A program made the position numbers and the translations under genes. From NCBI GenBank assembly GCA_003583745.1, contig QXPY01000012.1:145128-209127 (forward strand): a stretch of 64,000 nt of DNA. Reading direction: 5' to 3'. Each line of letters begins with the position of its first letter. Position 1 is the first letter of the stretch. Positions 9,700 to 18,078 of the stretch are shown here, in pieces. Source of the DNA: Rhodocyclales bacterium GT-UBC. GTDB taxonomy: Bacteria; Pseudomonadota; Gammaproteobacteria; Burkholderiales; Rhodocyclaceae. The notes under the pieces were generated by a model. The model did no database searches, was not told the origin of the DNA, and saw nothing but the letters and a program-made list of their open reading frames with translations.

Positions 9700-10299
9700 A
9701 TGGAAAAGCCGCACGCACCATCCTGCGAGAAAAACCGGCAACCGATCCTCGAGGTGCTCGCCGAGCACTTCGCGGACCGGCGGCAGGTGCTGGAAATCGG
9801 CAGCGGTACCGGCCAGCACGCCATTTTCTTCGCCGAACAGCTGCCGCACCTGCACTGGCAGACCTCGGACCGCGCCGAAAACCTGCCGGGGATCAGCGCC
9901 TGGCTGAACGAGGCGGCGCGCCCCAACACGCCGCCCCCGCTCGAACTCGACGTCGGCGGCAGCTGGCCGGCACAACGCTACGACGCCGTGTTCAGTGCCA
10001 ATACGCTGCACATCATGGCGTGGCCGTCAGTCGAACAGTTTTTCGCCCGGCTGCCCGATGTCATGACTACCGACGCCAGGCTGTGCATCTACGGCCCGTT
10101 CAACTACGACGGCCGCTTCACCAGCGACAGCAATGCCGCCTTCGATCTCTGGCTCAAGGACAAGGCGCCACACCAGGGCATCCGCGACTTCGAAGCGGTC
10201 GACGCCCTGGCCCGGCAAGCCGGCCTGGATTTGCTGGAAGATAGGGCCATGCCCTCGAACAATCGCTGCCTGATCTGGCAGTTCGGCGCCAAAGACTAA
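9700..10299 (+). CDS. DUF938-family SAM-dependent methyltransferase
   Basis: A 199-residue class I methyltransferase-fold protein of the DUF938 family. SAM motif I is visible as VLEIGSGTGQHAIFFAEQLP, and the following segments LDVGGSW and AVFSANTLHIMAW fit the fold. The substrate is unknown in the family. It follows pepN by 3 bp and probably shares its transcript. Its TAA stop overlaps the stop of the convergent XRE gene (10296-10299), so there is no room for a dedicated terminator between them. Confidence 0.85.
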   Translation: MEKPHAPSCEKNRQPILEVLAEHFADRRQVLEIGSGTGQHAIFFAEQLPHLHWQTSDRAENLPGISAWLNEAARPNTPPPLELDVGGSWPAQRYDAVFSANTLHIMAWPSVEQFFARLPDVMTTDARLCIYGPFNYDGRFTSDSNAAFDLWLKDKAPHQGIRDFEAVDALARQAGLDLLEDRAMPSNNRCLIWQFGAKD

Positions 10300-10907
10300 T
10301 CCGCTGCCGGCGCCCCCGGCGGGTAATGAATCAGGTTGTGACAGACCGCCGGCACCGCGCCATGATTGCGGTAGCCGTGCGGCCGGTCGGCGGCGAAGCG
10401 GACCGCCTCGCCCGGCCCGAGCGGCTGCCAGGCGCCATCGACCAGCACATCCATCTGGCCGCGAAGGACGATGATGTGCTCGACGACACCCGCCGCATGC
10501 GGCTCCGATAGCCGCTCGTAGCCCGGCAACAGCGTCAGTTCCAGCAACTCGAAACCGAAACGCGCCTCGTGCGGAAAGAGCGGCGCCACCAGCATGTCAT
10601 CGCTGGCCGGCTTGTTGCGCAGGGCATCGGCCCGCCGGAGCAGGGTCTGCTCCGGCGCCTCGGGCGGGGCAACCAGGAAGCTCGACAAGGAACAGTCGAA
10701 ACCGGTGGCGATTTTCCACAAGGTGGCGACGGTCGGACTCGATTCGCCACGCTCGATCTGCCCCAGCATGGCCTTGCTCACCCCGCTTTGCTGCGCCGCC
10801 CGGTCCAGGCTCCAGCCGCGTTCGGCACGCAATTGGCGCAAGCGTTCGGCAAGGTGGCGGCTGACTTCCTGCGAGCAGGCGACTTCAGTGGCAGGCGGAT
10901 TGGGCAT
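10296..10907 (-). CDS. XRE-family regulator with C-terminal cupin (SutR/YdcN-like)
   Basis: A 203-residue DNA-binding regulator. The N-terminal helix-turn-helix (about residues 16-70: LRQLRAERGWSLDRAAQQSGVSKAMLGQIERG) is joined to a cupin small-molecule-sensing domain (about 110-195). The architecture and the divergent pairing with a BenE-family transporter match Escherichia coli SutR (YdcN)-YdcO. The 104-bp gap to the transporter holds two 16-bp repeats that are likely its operators. It is expected to control itself and the transporter; the ligand is not evident. Confidence 0.88.
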   Translation of the reverse strand: MPNPPATEVACSQEVSRHLAERLRQLRAERGWSLDRAAQQSGVSKAMLGQIERGESSPTVATLWKIATGFDCSLSSFLVAPPEAPEQTLLRRADALRNKPASDDMLVAPLFPHEARFGFELLELTLLPGYERLSEPHAAGVVEHIIVLRGQMDVLVDGAWQPLGPGEAVRFAADRPHGYRNHGAVPAVCHNLIHYPPGAPAAD

Positions 10908-10938
10908 GGCAAAACACTCGAAAGGCGACTCAAAGTTT

Positions 10939-10983
10939 GTGCGCTATAACGCACATCTGTTAATCTTGTACGTAATAACGCAC
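10939..10983. promoter_or_regulatory. Twin 16-bp operators in the regulator/transporter divergent region
   Basis: Two related sites, GTGCGCTATAACGCAC (10939-10954) and GTACGTAATAACGCAC (10968-10983), lie 29 bp apart start to start, close to three helical turns on the same face. The first is an imperfect palindrome with 5-bp arms. They sit between the divergent XRE-cupin and BenE genes and are the obvious candidate binding sites for the XRE protein. Binding itself is inferred. Confidence 0.75.
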
Positions 10984-11011
10984 AAGCCGATTAAACCAGA
11001 AGGAGAAAGCA

Positions 11012-12175
11012 GTGAGCAAATCCATTGGCGGCTGGTTCGCCCTGTCGCACCTGTCGGCCGGCTTCATCGCCGTCCTCGTCGGCTATACCAGCTCGGCCGC
11101 CATCGTCTTCCAGGCGGCCCATGCCGCCGGCGCCACACCCGGCGAAATCGCCTCCTGGCTGTGGGCACTCGGCCTCGGCATGGGCGTCACCTGCATCGGC
11201 CTGTCGCTGCGCTACCGGACGCCAATCCTGACCGCCTGGTCCACACCCGGCGCCGCCCTGCTCGCCACCAGCCTGAACGGCATCGGCATGGCCGAAGCGA
11301 TCGGCGTGTTTCTCTTCGTTTCCGCCCTGATCACGCTGGCCGGCGTCACCGGCTGGTTCGAGCGCATCATGCACCGCCTGCCGAAAAGCCTGGCGGCGGC
11401 GATGCTGGCCGGCATCCTGTTGCGCTTCGGCCTCTCCGCCTTCGCCGCCCTGCCCGGCCAACTCGGCCTGGTCGGCGGCATGTTCGCCGTCTTCCTGCTC
11501 GCCCGCCGGGCGCTGCCGCGCTATGCCGTCCCGCTCAGCTTCCTGTGCGGCCTGCTGCTCGCCGCCCTGGCCGGCGACCTGCATCTGGCGGGGGTCAGCT
11601 TCGAACTGGCCCGGCCGGTCTTCACCCTGCCCAGCTTTTCGCTGCCCTCGCTGATCGGCGTCGGCCTGCCCCTGTTCATCGTCACCATGGCTTCGCAGAA
11701 TGTGCCCGGTCTGGCCGTGCTGCGCGCCAACGGCTACACCACGCCCGCCTCGCCACTGCTTGGCTGGACCGGACTGACCGGCCTGTTGCTCGGCGCCTTT
11801 GGCGGTTTTGCCTACAACCTGGCGGCGATCACCGCCGCCATCTGCATGAGCAAGGATGCCGACCCGGACCCGGCGCAACGTTACCGGGCCGCCGTCTGGG
11901 CGGGAATCTTCTACTTGCTGACCGGCCTGCTCGGCGCCACGGTCAGCCAATTGTTCGCTGCCGTACCGCAAGCACTGATTGTCGCCATCGCCGGTTTCGC
12001 ACTGCTCGGCACGATCGGCAACAGCCTGCACGGCGCGCTGGGCGATGAAAAGGAACGCGATCCGGCGCTGGTCACCTTCCTGGTCACCGCCTCGGGCCTG
12101 AGTTTGTTCGGTGTCGGCAGCGCGTTCTGGGGATTGCTGTTCGGATTGTGCGCGGCGCAGCTACAAAAAAATTGA
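11012..12175 (+). CDS. benE: BenE-family benzoate/H+ symporter-like transporter (YdcO-like)
   Basis: A 387-residue inner-membrane transporter with about eleven or twelve hydrophobic helices. Family hallmarks are the N-terminal GYTSSAAIVFQA, the AWSTPGAALL segment and VTMASQNVPGLAVLRANGY. BenE proteins are proton symporters for benzoate or related aromatics; YdcO homologues paired with SutR-type regulators have no settled substrate. An AGGAGA ribosome site precedes the ATG. No aromatic degradation genes are nearby, so benzoate as substrate is uncertain. The symbol denotes the family only. Confidence 0.87.
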   Translation: MSKSIGGWFALSHLSAGFIAVLVGYTSSAAIVFQAAHAAGATPGEIASWLWALGLGMGVTCIGLSLRYRTPILTAWSTPGAALLATSLNGIGMAEAIGVFLFVSALITLAGVTGWFERIMHRLPKSLAAAMLAGILLRFGLSAFAALPGQLGLVGGMFAVFLLARRALPRYAVPLSFLCGLLLAALAGDLHLAGVSFELARPVFTLPSFSLPSLIGVGLPLFIVTMASQNVPGLAVLRANGYTTPASPLLGWTGLTGLLLGAFGGFAYNLAAITAAICMSKDADPDPAQRYRAAVWAGIFYLLTGLLGATVSQLFAAVPQALIVAIAGFALLGTIGNSLHGALGDEKERDPALVTFLVTASGLSLFGVGSAFWGLLFGLCAAQLQKN

Positions 12176-12245
12176 ACGTCTGAGCAAAGACAACGACAAA
12201 GGCTCCAACCCCAAATATTTCCTTCTCGATACAAACCCATCCGCG

Positions 12246-12321
12246 TAAAATGCATTCCGCATTCCGGTCGTTGAACGCCGGAAGCAAAACAGGCGCCGGC
12301 AGGCGCTTGATGCAACGACCG
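12246..12321 (+). promoter_or_regulatory. Putative promoter and structured leader of the response regulator gene
   Basis: A TAAAAT -10-like hexamer lies at 12246-12251. About 14 bases downstream, CGGTCGTTG (12265-12273) is the exact reverse complement of CAACGACCG (12313-12321), enclosing a GC-rich inner segment with further GCCGG/CCGGC pairing. If transcription starts near 12258 the mRNA would begin with this hairpin, 38 nt upstream of the start codon. The promoter assignment is weak; the inverted repeat is seen directly. Confidence 0.45.
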
Positions 12322-12359
12322 CGGATCGGGTGGCAAGACACTCGAAAGAAGGAGCAATC

Positions 12360-12929
12360 TTGGGAATCTTCGAACGACTGAGAAACTGGTTGGCAGGCGA
12401 TCGGCCGGCGCCAGAGAGCGCCGCCCCGCAGGCCCCGGCCGCTCCGGCCGGCGTCATGGTCGAACGGCGACAACGCAAACGGGTGGATGCACGCGAAGGC
12501 ACCCGCGTCCTGATCGTCGATGACTCCAAGACCATTTGCACCGTCCTCCGCAAATTCCTGCGTTCGGCCGGCTACGACACGATCGAAACCTTCGATGCCG
12601 AGTCCGGTCTCGAGGTAATGAAGCAGCAGCAAATCGATCTCGTCTTCCTCGATATCATGCTGCCCGGCATGAACGGCTTTGCCGCCTTGCGGACCATCCG
12701 CCGTGACGTCGCGACACGCGATATTCCCGTCATCATGATGAGCGGCAACGAACAGGCAATGGAACAATTTTTCGGCACCCGCATCGGCGCCGACGATTTC
12801 ATGAAAAAGCCATTTTCCCGCCACGAAGTCTTTTTCCGGATCGAGCGCCTGCTGGACGACAACCAGGTGCCGCGGCGCATCGTTCGGGCCGGCCCGGCGC
12901 CGACCCCGGTCGAACCGCAACCGGCCTGA
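12360..12929 (+). CDS. CheY-like response regulator with basic N-terminal extension
   Basis: A 189-residue protein with a variable N-terminal segment (1-47, Ala/Pro rich then basic), a receiver domain (about 49-165) and a short Pro-rich tail. The phosphoacceptor is Asp98 in LVFLDIMLPGMNG; the acidic pair is in LIVDDSK, the conserved switch residue is Ser in IMMSGNE and the Lys is in FMKKPFSR. It resembles PilG/PilH-type receivers with no output domain. The TTG at 12360 is chosen because AAGGAG (12349-12354) lies five bases before it; an ATG at 12330 lacks a comparable site. No partner kinase is adjacent. Confidence 0.85.
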   Translation: MGIFERLRNWLAGDRPAPESAAPQAPAAPAGVMVERRQRKRVDAREGTRVLIVDDSKTICTVLRKFLRSAGYDTIETFDAESGLEVMKQQQIDLVFLDIMLPGMNGFAALRTIRRDVATRDIPVIMMSGNEQAMEQFFGTRIGADDFMKKPFSRHEVFFRIERLLDDNQVPRRIVRAGPAPTPVEPQPA

Positions 12930-12937
12930 ATCGGCGC

Positions 12938-13717
12938 TCAGGCGCCCTTGATCAAAGCCCTGGCCGGCGCCCACTGGCGTCGGCTCACCGGCAACTTCTC
13001 CGCTACGCCGCGCAGCAGGGCCCAGCCATAGGCTTCGGCATCGTCACCACCGGCCTTTTCGAAGCCGGCCAGTGCCGACTTGGCAACCAGCACGGCACGA
13101 TGCAGGCGGATGAAGCGGTCCGAGAACTCGCTTTCCAGATGGGTCAAGGCGTCGTCCAGCAAATACTCGCGCTCTGCCGTGCGGGCCGTGACATATTTGA
13201 GATCCGCCTTGAAATAGAGCACCTCGGCGACCGGCACCAGAAGCAGGCGCCCCCGCTCGTGGCAGGAAAGATGAGTACGCCCGCCGCCCCGCACCTCCCG
13301 CCCCAGATTGGCCAGCAAGGCTGCGTCGGGACGCAATGCCAGGCTGGCCTTCTGCAAGGCGGTCAGCAAGCGCTGGGCGCGCACCGGTTTCAGCAGGTAA
13401 TCAAGCGCATTGAGTTCGAAAGCCTGCACCGCGTAATTGTCGTAAGCGGTCGTAAAAATGACCACTGGCGGCAATTCCAGCCCGGCCAGATGACCGGCCA
13501 GTTCAATGCCATCCATGCCTGGCATCCGGATGTCGGCCAGAACCACATCCACGGCCTGGTCACGCAGCAAGGCCAGGGCAGCCAGCCCGTTGCCGGCCTC
13601 CCCCACCACCTCGCTGGGCAACTGCGCCGCAATATCGCCGAGCAACACGCGCAGGCGTTCGCGAGCCAAAGGCTCGTCATCGACCAACAGGATTCTCAAC
13701 GGCTTTTCCGACGCCAT
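12938..13717 (-). CDS. algR: LytTR-family response regulator (AlgR-like)
   Basis: A 259-residue two-component regulator: receiver domain (about 7-125, phosphoacceptor Asp62 in VLADIRMPGMDG) followed by a LytTR DNA-binding domain (about 150-255, GRLLLVPVAEVLYFKADLKY). It overlaps the upstream sensor kinase gene by 22 bp, so the two are a unit. In pseudomonads algR sits between algZ/fimS-argH and hemCD; the argH side is kept here, while hemCD lies 6.6 kb away. AlgR controls twitching motility and exopolysaccharide in Pseudomonas; targets here are unknown. The symbol is by homology of architecture and synteny. Confidence 0.85.
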   Translation of the reverse strand: MASEKPLRILLVDDEPLARERLRVLLGDIAAQLPSEVVGEAGNGLAALALLRDQAVDVVLADIRMPGMDGIELAGHLAGLELPPVVIFTTAYDNYAVQAFELNALDYLLKPVRAQRLLTALQKASLALRPDAALLANLGREVRGGGRTHLSCHERGRLLLVPVAEVLYFKADLKYVTARTAEREYLLDDALTHLESEFSDRFIRLHRAVLVAKSALAGFEKAGGDDAEAYGWALLRGVAEKLPVSRRQWAPARALIKGA

Positions 13718-14709
13718 GGCAACGTAATATTGACCTCGTATTGATCTGTCCCCGCCTGAATTTCCAGACGCGCCTCCAGATCGTAATACAAGGCCAGGCG
13801 TTCGCGAATATTCGCCAGCGCCATCCGGTTGCCAGTGGCATGAGCGGCCTGACCGACGGTCGGATTTGCGATCGAAATACGCAGTTCGTCGTCGCGCCGG
13901 GCGATGGCAACGCGCACCGTACCGCCCTCGGGGGCTGGTTCGATACCGTGATAGACGGCATTTTCCAGCAAGGGCTGCAACATCAAAGGGGGAATCGGCA
14001 ATTCGAGCGGCATGTCGTCGATCGACCACTCGACCCGCAAGCGCTCCCCCAGCCGCAAATGCTCCAATTCAAGATACTGCCTCCCCAAGGCCACCTCGTC
14101 GGCCAGGCAGACCAGTTCGCCGGGGTCGCGCATGGCGGCGCGAAAAAGATCCGACAGCGCTTCCAGCGCCTGCTCCGCCTGCTGGGGCCGGGCCCGAATC
14201 AGCGACAGCACGGCATTCAGCGAATTGAACAGGAAGTGCGGCCGGATCCGCGCATTCAGCGCCGCCAGGCGGGCTTCTGCCAGGGCTGGAGAAAAAGCCC
14301 GGGCACGCAATTCGAAATAGCCCAGCATCAAGGCGCTGGCCGCAGCGCTCAGCAGGGCCGCGCGCCCGACCGCCTCGCCGCCCCCGGCAAGCAGGAATTC
14401 GGCATAACTGACCCAGGCATAAGCCAGCCCGGCCATCATCAGCACGACAGCGCCTTGCGCCATGCGCATCGGCAGACGCCACAGCAGATCGCGCAACAGC
14501 GACAGCAAGCCCAGACCGCATAACAGCAGCGGTTCGACCAGCGCCGCCAGATCGAGGCAAACGCCCGGCCAGGCGGAAAGGGTCGGCGCCTGAATCAGCG
14601 CGGCCAGCATGGCCAGCAGATTGGCGCCACACAACACGCGCAGCATGACCCCGAAATTGCGCCAGTCGGGCAGGGGGTGAGTCGCGGGAAAGTGCCGTAT
14701 ACTTGTCAT
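13696..14709 (-). CDS. algZ: LytS/AlgZ-type sensor histidine kinase
   Basis: A 337-residue membrane kinase. The N-terminal half holds four hydrophobic helices (about 20-135). The His_kinase (PF06580-type) motif RIRPHFLFNSLN carries the phosphorylated His158, and the ATP-binding N-box is PLLENAVYHGIEP. The start at 14709 is the only good ATG, and the frame upstream is antisense to argH. It is divergent from argH with 57 bp between, and overlaps the AlgR-like gene by 22 bp. In Pseudomonas AlgZ (FimS) partners AlgR. No extracytoplasmic sensor domain is visible. Confidence 0.88.
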   Translation of the reverse strand: MTSIRHFPATHPLPDWRNFGVMLRVLCGANLLAMLAALIQAPTLSAWPGVCLDLAALVEPLLLCGLGLLSLLRDLLWRLPMRMAQGAVVLMMAGLAYAWVSYAEFLLAGGGEAVGRAALLSAAASALMLGYFELRARAFSPALAEARLAALNARIRPHFLFNSLNAVLSLIRARPQQAEQALEALSDLFRAAMRDPGELVCLADEVALGRQYLELEHLRLGERLRVEWSIDDMPLELPIPPLMLQPLLENAVYHGIEPAPEGGTVRVAIARRDDELRISIANPTVGQAAHATGNRMALANIRERLALYYDLEARLEIQAGTDQYEVNITLPWRRKSR

Positions 14710-14766
14710 CTTTGATGCGGATTGCTCTTCAATTCGTCGCCTAACTGCCCATTTTAGACCAGAGTC

Positions 14767-16152
14767 ATGAATTCCAACGCCACGCAATATACCTGGGCCG
14801 GCCGCTTCTCCGAGCCGGTATCCGATCTCGTCAAACGTTATACGGCCTCCGTCGATTTCGATCAGCGCATGTGGCGCCAGGATATTCGCGGTTCGCTGGC
14901 GCATGCCCGCATGCTGGCCAAGCAGGGCATCATCGCCGCCGCCGACCTGGCCGACATCGAGCGCGGCATGGCCATCGTCAGCGAGGAAATCGAGTCGGGC
15001 AAGTTTGAATGGTCGCTCGATCTCGAAGACGTGCACCTCAATATCGAAAAGCGCCTCACCGCGCTCGTCGGCGATGCCGGCAAGCGCCTGCACACCGGCC
15101 GTTCGCGCAACGACCAGGTGGCGACCGACATCCGCCTCTACCTGCGCGATTCGATCGACGACATCCTGGCCCTGATCAAGGCTTTCCGTTCCGCCCTGGT
15201 CGACCTGGCCGAGAAGGAAGCCGCCACGCCGATGCCCGGCTTCACCCACCTGCAGGTTGCCCAGCCGGTCACCTTCGGCCACCACATGCTGGCCTATTTC
15301 GAAATGTTCGGCCGCGATGCCGAGCGCTACGCCGACTGCCGCAAGCGGGTCAGCCGCCTGCCGCTCGGCGCTGCCGCCCTGGCCGGCACGACCTACCCGA
15401 TCGACCGCGAATTCGTCGCCGAACAACTGGGCTTCGAAGGCGTCTGCGAGAACTCGCTGGACGCCGTGTCGGATCGCGACTTCGCCATCGAATTCACCTC
15501 GGCCTGCGCCCTGCTGATGATGCATATCAGCCGCCTGTCCGAAGAACTGGTGATGTGGATGAGCCCGCGCGTCGGCTTCATCCAGATCGCCGACCGCTTC
15601 TGCACCGGCTCCTCGATCATGCCGCAGAAGAAGAACCCGGACGTGCCGGAACTGGCCCGTGGCAAGACCGGCCGCGTTTACGGCCAGTTGATGAGCCTGC
15701 TGACCCTGATGAAGTCGCAGCCGCTGGCCTACAACAAGGACAACCAGGAAGACAAGGAGCCGCTGTTCGACGCCGTCGACACCGTCACCGACACGCTGCG
15801 CATCTTCGCCGACATGGCCAGCGGTATCACCGTCCGCGCCGAGAACATGAAGGCAGCGCTGACCCAGGGCTTCGCCACCGCCACCGACCTCGCCGACTAC
15901 CTGGTCAAGAAGGGCCTGCCCTTCCGCGACGCACACGAAGCGGTCGGCCACGCCGTCAAGGCCGCCGAGCAGAAGGGTGTCGACCTGCCGCAACTGACGC
16001 TCGACGAACTGAAGGCCTTCTGCCCGCAAGTCGAAGCCGACGTCTTCGCCGTGCTCACCGTCGAAGGCTCGCTCGCCTCGCGCAACCACATCGGCGGCAC
16101 CGCCCCCGAACAGGTCCGGGCCGCCATTGCCCGCGCCCGCCAACGCCTCTAG
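14767..16152 (+). CDS. argH: Argininosuccinate lyase
   Basis: ArgH cleaves argininosuccinate to arginine and fumarate, the last step of arginine synthesis, in the cytoplasm. The 461-residue length is standard. Fumarase/aspartase superfamily blocks are present: [13 protein letters not shown], the catalytic [14 protein letters not shown] region and the signature [12 protein letters not shown] (near residues 281-292). Position next to the AlgZ/AlgR pair repeats the pseudomonad order. The kinase gene begins 3 bp after the stop. Confidence 0.98.
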   Translation: MNSNATQYTWAGRFSEPVSDLVKRYTASVDFDQRMWRQDIRGSLAHARMLAKQGIIAAADLADIERGMAIVSEEIESGKFEWSLDLEDVHLNIEKRLTALVGDAGKRLHTGRSRNDQVATDIRLYLRDSIDDILALIKAFRSALVDLAEKEAATPMPGFTHLQVAQPVTFGHHMLAYFEMFGRDAERYADCRKRVSRLPLGAAALAGTTYPIDREFVAEQLGFEGVCENSLDAVSDRDFAIEFTSACALLMMHISRLSEELVMWMSPRVGFIQIADRFCTGSSIMPQKKNPDVPELARGKTGRVYGQLMSLLTLMKSQPLAYNKDNQEDKEPLFDAVDTVTDTLRIFADMASGITVRAENMKAALTQGFATATDLADYLVKKGLPFRDAHEAVGHAVKAAEQKGVDLPQLTLDELKAFCPQVEADVFAVLTVEGSLASRNHIGGTAPEQVRAAIARARQRL

Positions 16153-16155
16153 GCA

Positions 16156-17436
16156 ATGATTCGCAAGCTCGGTAAATACGAGCTTTTGCGAAAGCTCGGC
16201 GAAGGGTCGACCAGCACCGTCTATCTCGGTCGCGACCCTTTCGCCCAGCGCGACGTGGCGATCAAAGTCGCCACTCCGGAAGCCCTCGGCAACCCGCAAC
16301 GCGGCCGCCTCTACAGCAAGCTTTTTCTCAACGAAGCCTCGCTGATCGGCAAGCTCAAGCATCCGCATATCGTCCAGATCCACGATGCGGTGGTAGCCGA
16401 GAAGCTCTGCTACATCGTCATGGAATACGTTCCCGGCGGTACGCTGGAAGAATACGCCCAGCCCGGCAAGCTGCTCTCGCCGGAACGCATCGTCGAAATC
16501 GTCTTCAAGTGCTCGCGCGCCCTCGACTTCGCCTTCCGCCAAGGCATTACCCATCGCGACATCAAACCGGCCAACATCCTGCTCACCGGCTACAGCGACA
16601 TCAAGATTTCCGATTTCGGCACCGCCATCAACAAGCGGCAAAACGAGCAGACCCAGGTCACCGGCATCGGCTCGCCCGGCTACATGTCGCCGGAGCAGAT
16701 CCAGGAACTCGAGCTCGACCAGCGCACCGACATCTATTCGCTAGGTATCGTCCTTTTCCAGTTGCTGACCGGCCGCCTGCCCTTCATCGCCGAGACGCCC
16801 TACCAGATGCTCTACCAGATCATCCACAGCCCGCAACCGAAACCATCGGAAGTGCGCCCGGAACTGCCGCCCGTACTCGACGAGATCGTCGCCCGCGCCA
16901 TGGCCCGCCAGCGCGACGAGCGCTACCCGAACTGGGACAGCTTTTCACGCGACCTGGCGCAAGCCGTGCGCAGCCGGCAACTGCAAACGACACCGATCGA
17001 TTTCGCCGACACCGAAAAATTCGACACCCTGCGCGCCCTGCCGTTTTTCGCCGACTTCAGCGAGGTCGAACTCTGGGAGGTGCTGCGCTTCGCCCAGTGG
17101 CAGCGCGTCGCGGCAGGAACGGTCCTGATGCGCGACGGCGAACCCGGCACCTCGTTCTGTTTCCTCGCCGAGGGCGAACTGGAAGTGAGCAAGTCCGGCA
17201 AGCGACTCAACCTGCTCAAGCGCGGCGCCTGCTTCGGCGAGATGGCCGCCACGCGCCGGCAACACCGGCTGCGCAGCGCCAGCGTCACCGCCCTCACCAG
17301 CGCCGACATCGTCTGCATTCCGGCCACCGCCCTCGAGCATGCCTCGGCCAGTTGCCGCATGCATTTCTACCAGAGCTTCGTCGAAGTACTCTCCGACCGC
17401 CTGCTCCTGGCCAACCGGCAACTTATCGGCCAGTGA
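16156..17436 (+). CDS. Ser/Thr protein kinase fused to a cyclic-nucleotide-binding domain
   Basis: A 426-residue soluble protein. The kinase domain (about 1-265) is complete: glycine loop GEGSTSTVYLG, Lys37 in VAIKVA, catalytic HRDIKPANIL with Asp135, DFG at Asp153 and the APE-like SPEQI block. The C-terminal domain (about 290-425) is a cNMP-binding fold (DGEPGTSFCFLAEGELEV, then a phosphate-binding-cassette-like FGEMAATRRQHRLRSASV). There are no membrane segments or PASTA repeats. The order is kinase then cNMP domain, unlike protein kinase G, so nucleotide control of kinase activity is an attractive inference. It lies 3 bp behind argH and is probably co-transcribed. Confidence 0.9.
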   Translation: MIRKLGKYELLRKLGEGSTSTVYLGRDPFAQRDVAIKVATPEALGNPQRGRLYSKLFLNEASLIGKLKHPHIVQIHDAVVAEKLCYIVMEYVPGGTLEEYAQPGKLLSPERIVEIVFKCSRALDFAFRQGITHRDIKPANILLTGYSDIKISDFGTAINKRQNEQTQVTGIGSPGYMSPEQIQELELDQRTDIYSLGIVLFQLLTGRLPFIAETPYQMLYQIIHSPQPKPSEVRPELPPVLDEIVARAMARQRDERYPNWDSFSRDLAQAVRSRQLQTTPIDFADTEKFDTLRALPFFADFSEVELWEVLRFAQWQRVAAGTVLMRDGEPGTSFCFLAEGELEVSKSGKRLNLLKRGACFGEMAATRRQHRLRSASVTALTSADIVCIPATALEHASASCRMHFYQSFVEVLSDRLLLANRQLIGQ

Positions 17437-17471
17437 GTCCGGTCTTGCCAAGCTGTGCTGCCCTCCATAAA

Positions 17472-17487
17472 ATTAGCATTTACTAAT
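17472..17487. promoter_or_regulatory. Inverted repeat upstream of the AhpD-like gene
   Basis: ATTAG-N6-CTAAT (17472-17487) lies in a short AT-rich tract 22 bp before the start codon, in an otherwise GC-rich region. It overlaps the place where the promoter -10 should be, so a repressor site is plausible. No dedicated regulator gene adjoins. Confidence 0.5.
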
Positions 17488-17508
17488 ATTATGATCCAGG
17501 AGAACAGC

Positions 17509-17853
17509 ATGAGCAGCAAATCCTTCGCCACCATCACCGGCGACCTTTCCAAAGCACTCGGCAGCCTGCGCAAGGAAATCCCAGAAACCATGCAGGGCTT
17601 CGGCGCCCTGAGCAGTGCCGCCATGAAGGGCGGCGCGCTGAGCGAACTCGACAAGGAACTGCTCGCCCTCGCCATCGGCGTCACCCAACGCTGCGACGGC
17701 TGCGTCGGTTACCACGTCAAGGCCTTGATCCGCCTCGGCGTCAGCCGCGAACAGTTGATGGAAACCCTCGGCGTCTGCGTCTACATGGGCGGCGGCCCGG
17801 CCCTGATGTATGCCGCCGAAGCCGTTCGGGCCTACGACGAATTCACCGCCTGA
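17509..17853 (+). CDS. Carboxymuconolactone decarboxylase-like (AhpD-fold) protein
   Basis: A 114-residue all-helical protein of the CMD/AhpD superfamily. The redox-type motif Cys62-x-x-Cys65 with His69 (RCDGCVGYH) marks the alkylhydroperoxidase-like branch rather than the true decarboxylase. A likely role is peroxide or thiol-dependent detoxification, though the substrate is unknown. AGGAG at 17498-17502, six bases before the ATG at 17509, decides the start over an in-frame ATG at 17491. It is monocistronic: an inverted repeat precedes it and a strong terminator follows at 17923. Confidence 0.85.
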   Translation: MSSKSFATITGDLSKALGSLRKEIPETMQGFGALSSAAMKGGALSELDKELLALAIGVTQRCDGCVGYHVKALIRLGVSREQLMETLGVCVYMGGGPALMYAAEAVRAYDEFTA

Positions 17854-17922
17854 GCCTGGCTGCCGCCGCCTGACAGGCGGCAATCGCCCAGCGTTGCGGG
17901 CGAGACGAAACAACACACGATT

Positions 17923-17955
17923 AAAAAAACGCGCTGGAAACAGCGCGTTTTTTTT
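17923..17955 (+). terminator. Rho-independent terminator after the AhpD-like gene
   Basis: The stem AACGCGCTG/CAGCGCGTT with a GAAA tetraloop is followed by an uninterrupted T-run (17948-17955). The A-run on the left side gives it terminator character on the minus strand too. It separates the AhpD-like gene from the chemotaxis operon. Confidence 0.93.
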
Positions 17956-18028
17956 CGTCCACGCAGACCAGAAGGACCTTCCGGGGAATTTACATTTTGG
18001 ACACCTAAATTATTTTTGTTATTTTATT

Positions 18029-18056
18029 TGACACATTTGATAAAAAAGGTAGTATT
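18029..18056 (+). promoter_or_regulatory. Sigma-70-like promoter of the chemotaxis operon
   Basis: TTGACA at 18029-18034 and TAGTAT at 18051-18056 are separated by 16 bp, 23 bp before the first gene of the cluster. The stretch 17990-18060 is markedly AT-rich. A flagellar sigma-28 promoter pattern is not evident. The assignment is from consensus match only. Confidence 0.6.
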
Positions 18057-18078
18057 GCTAGCAACGAAACGGAGCATC

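Noticed and set aside
14710..16641. Long minus-strand frame extending the sensor kinase gene across argH
   Set aside because: The part beyond 14709 is antisense to argH and lacks domain features; the kinase starts properly at 14709.
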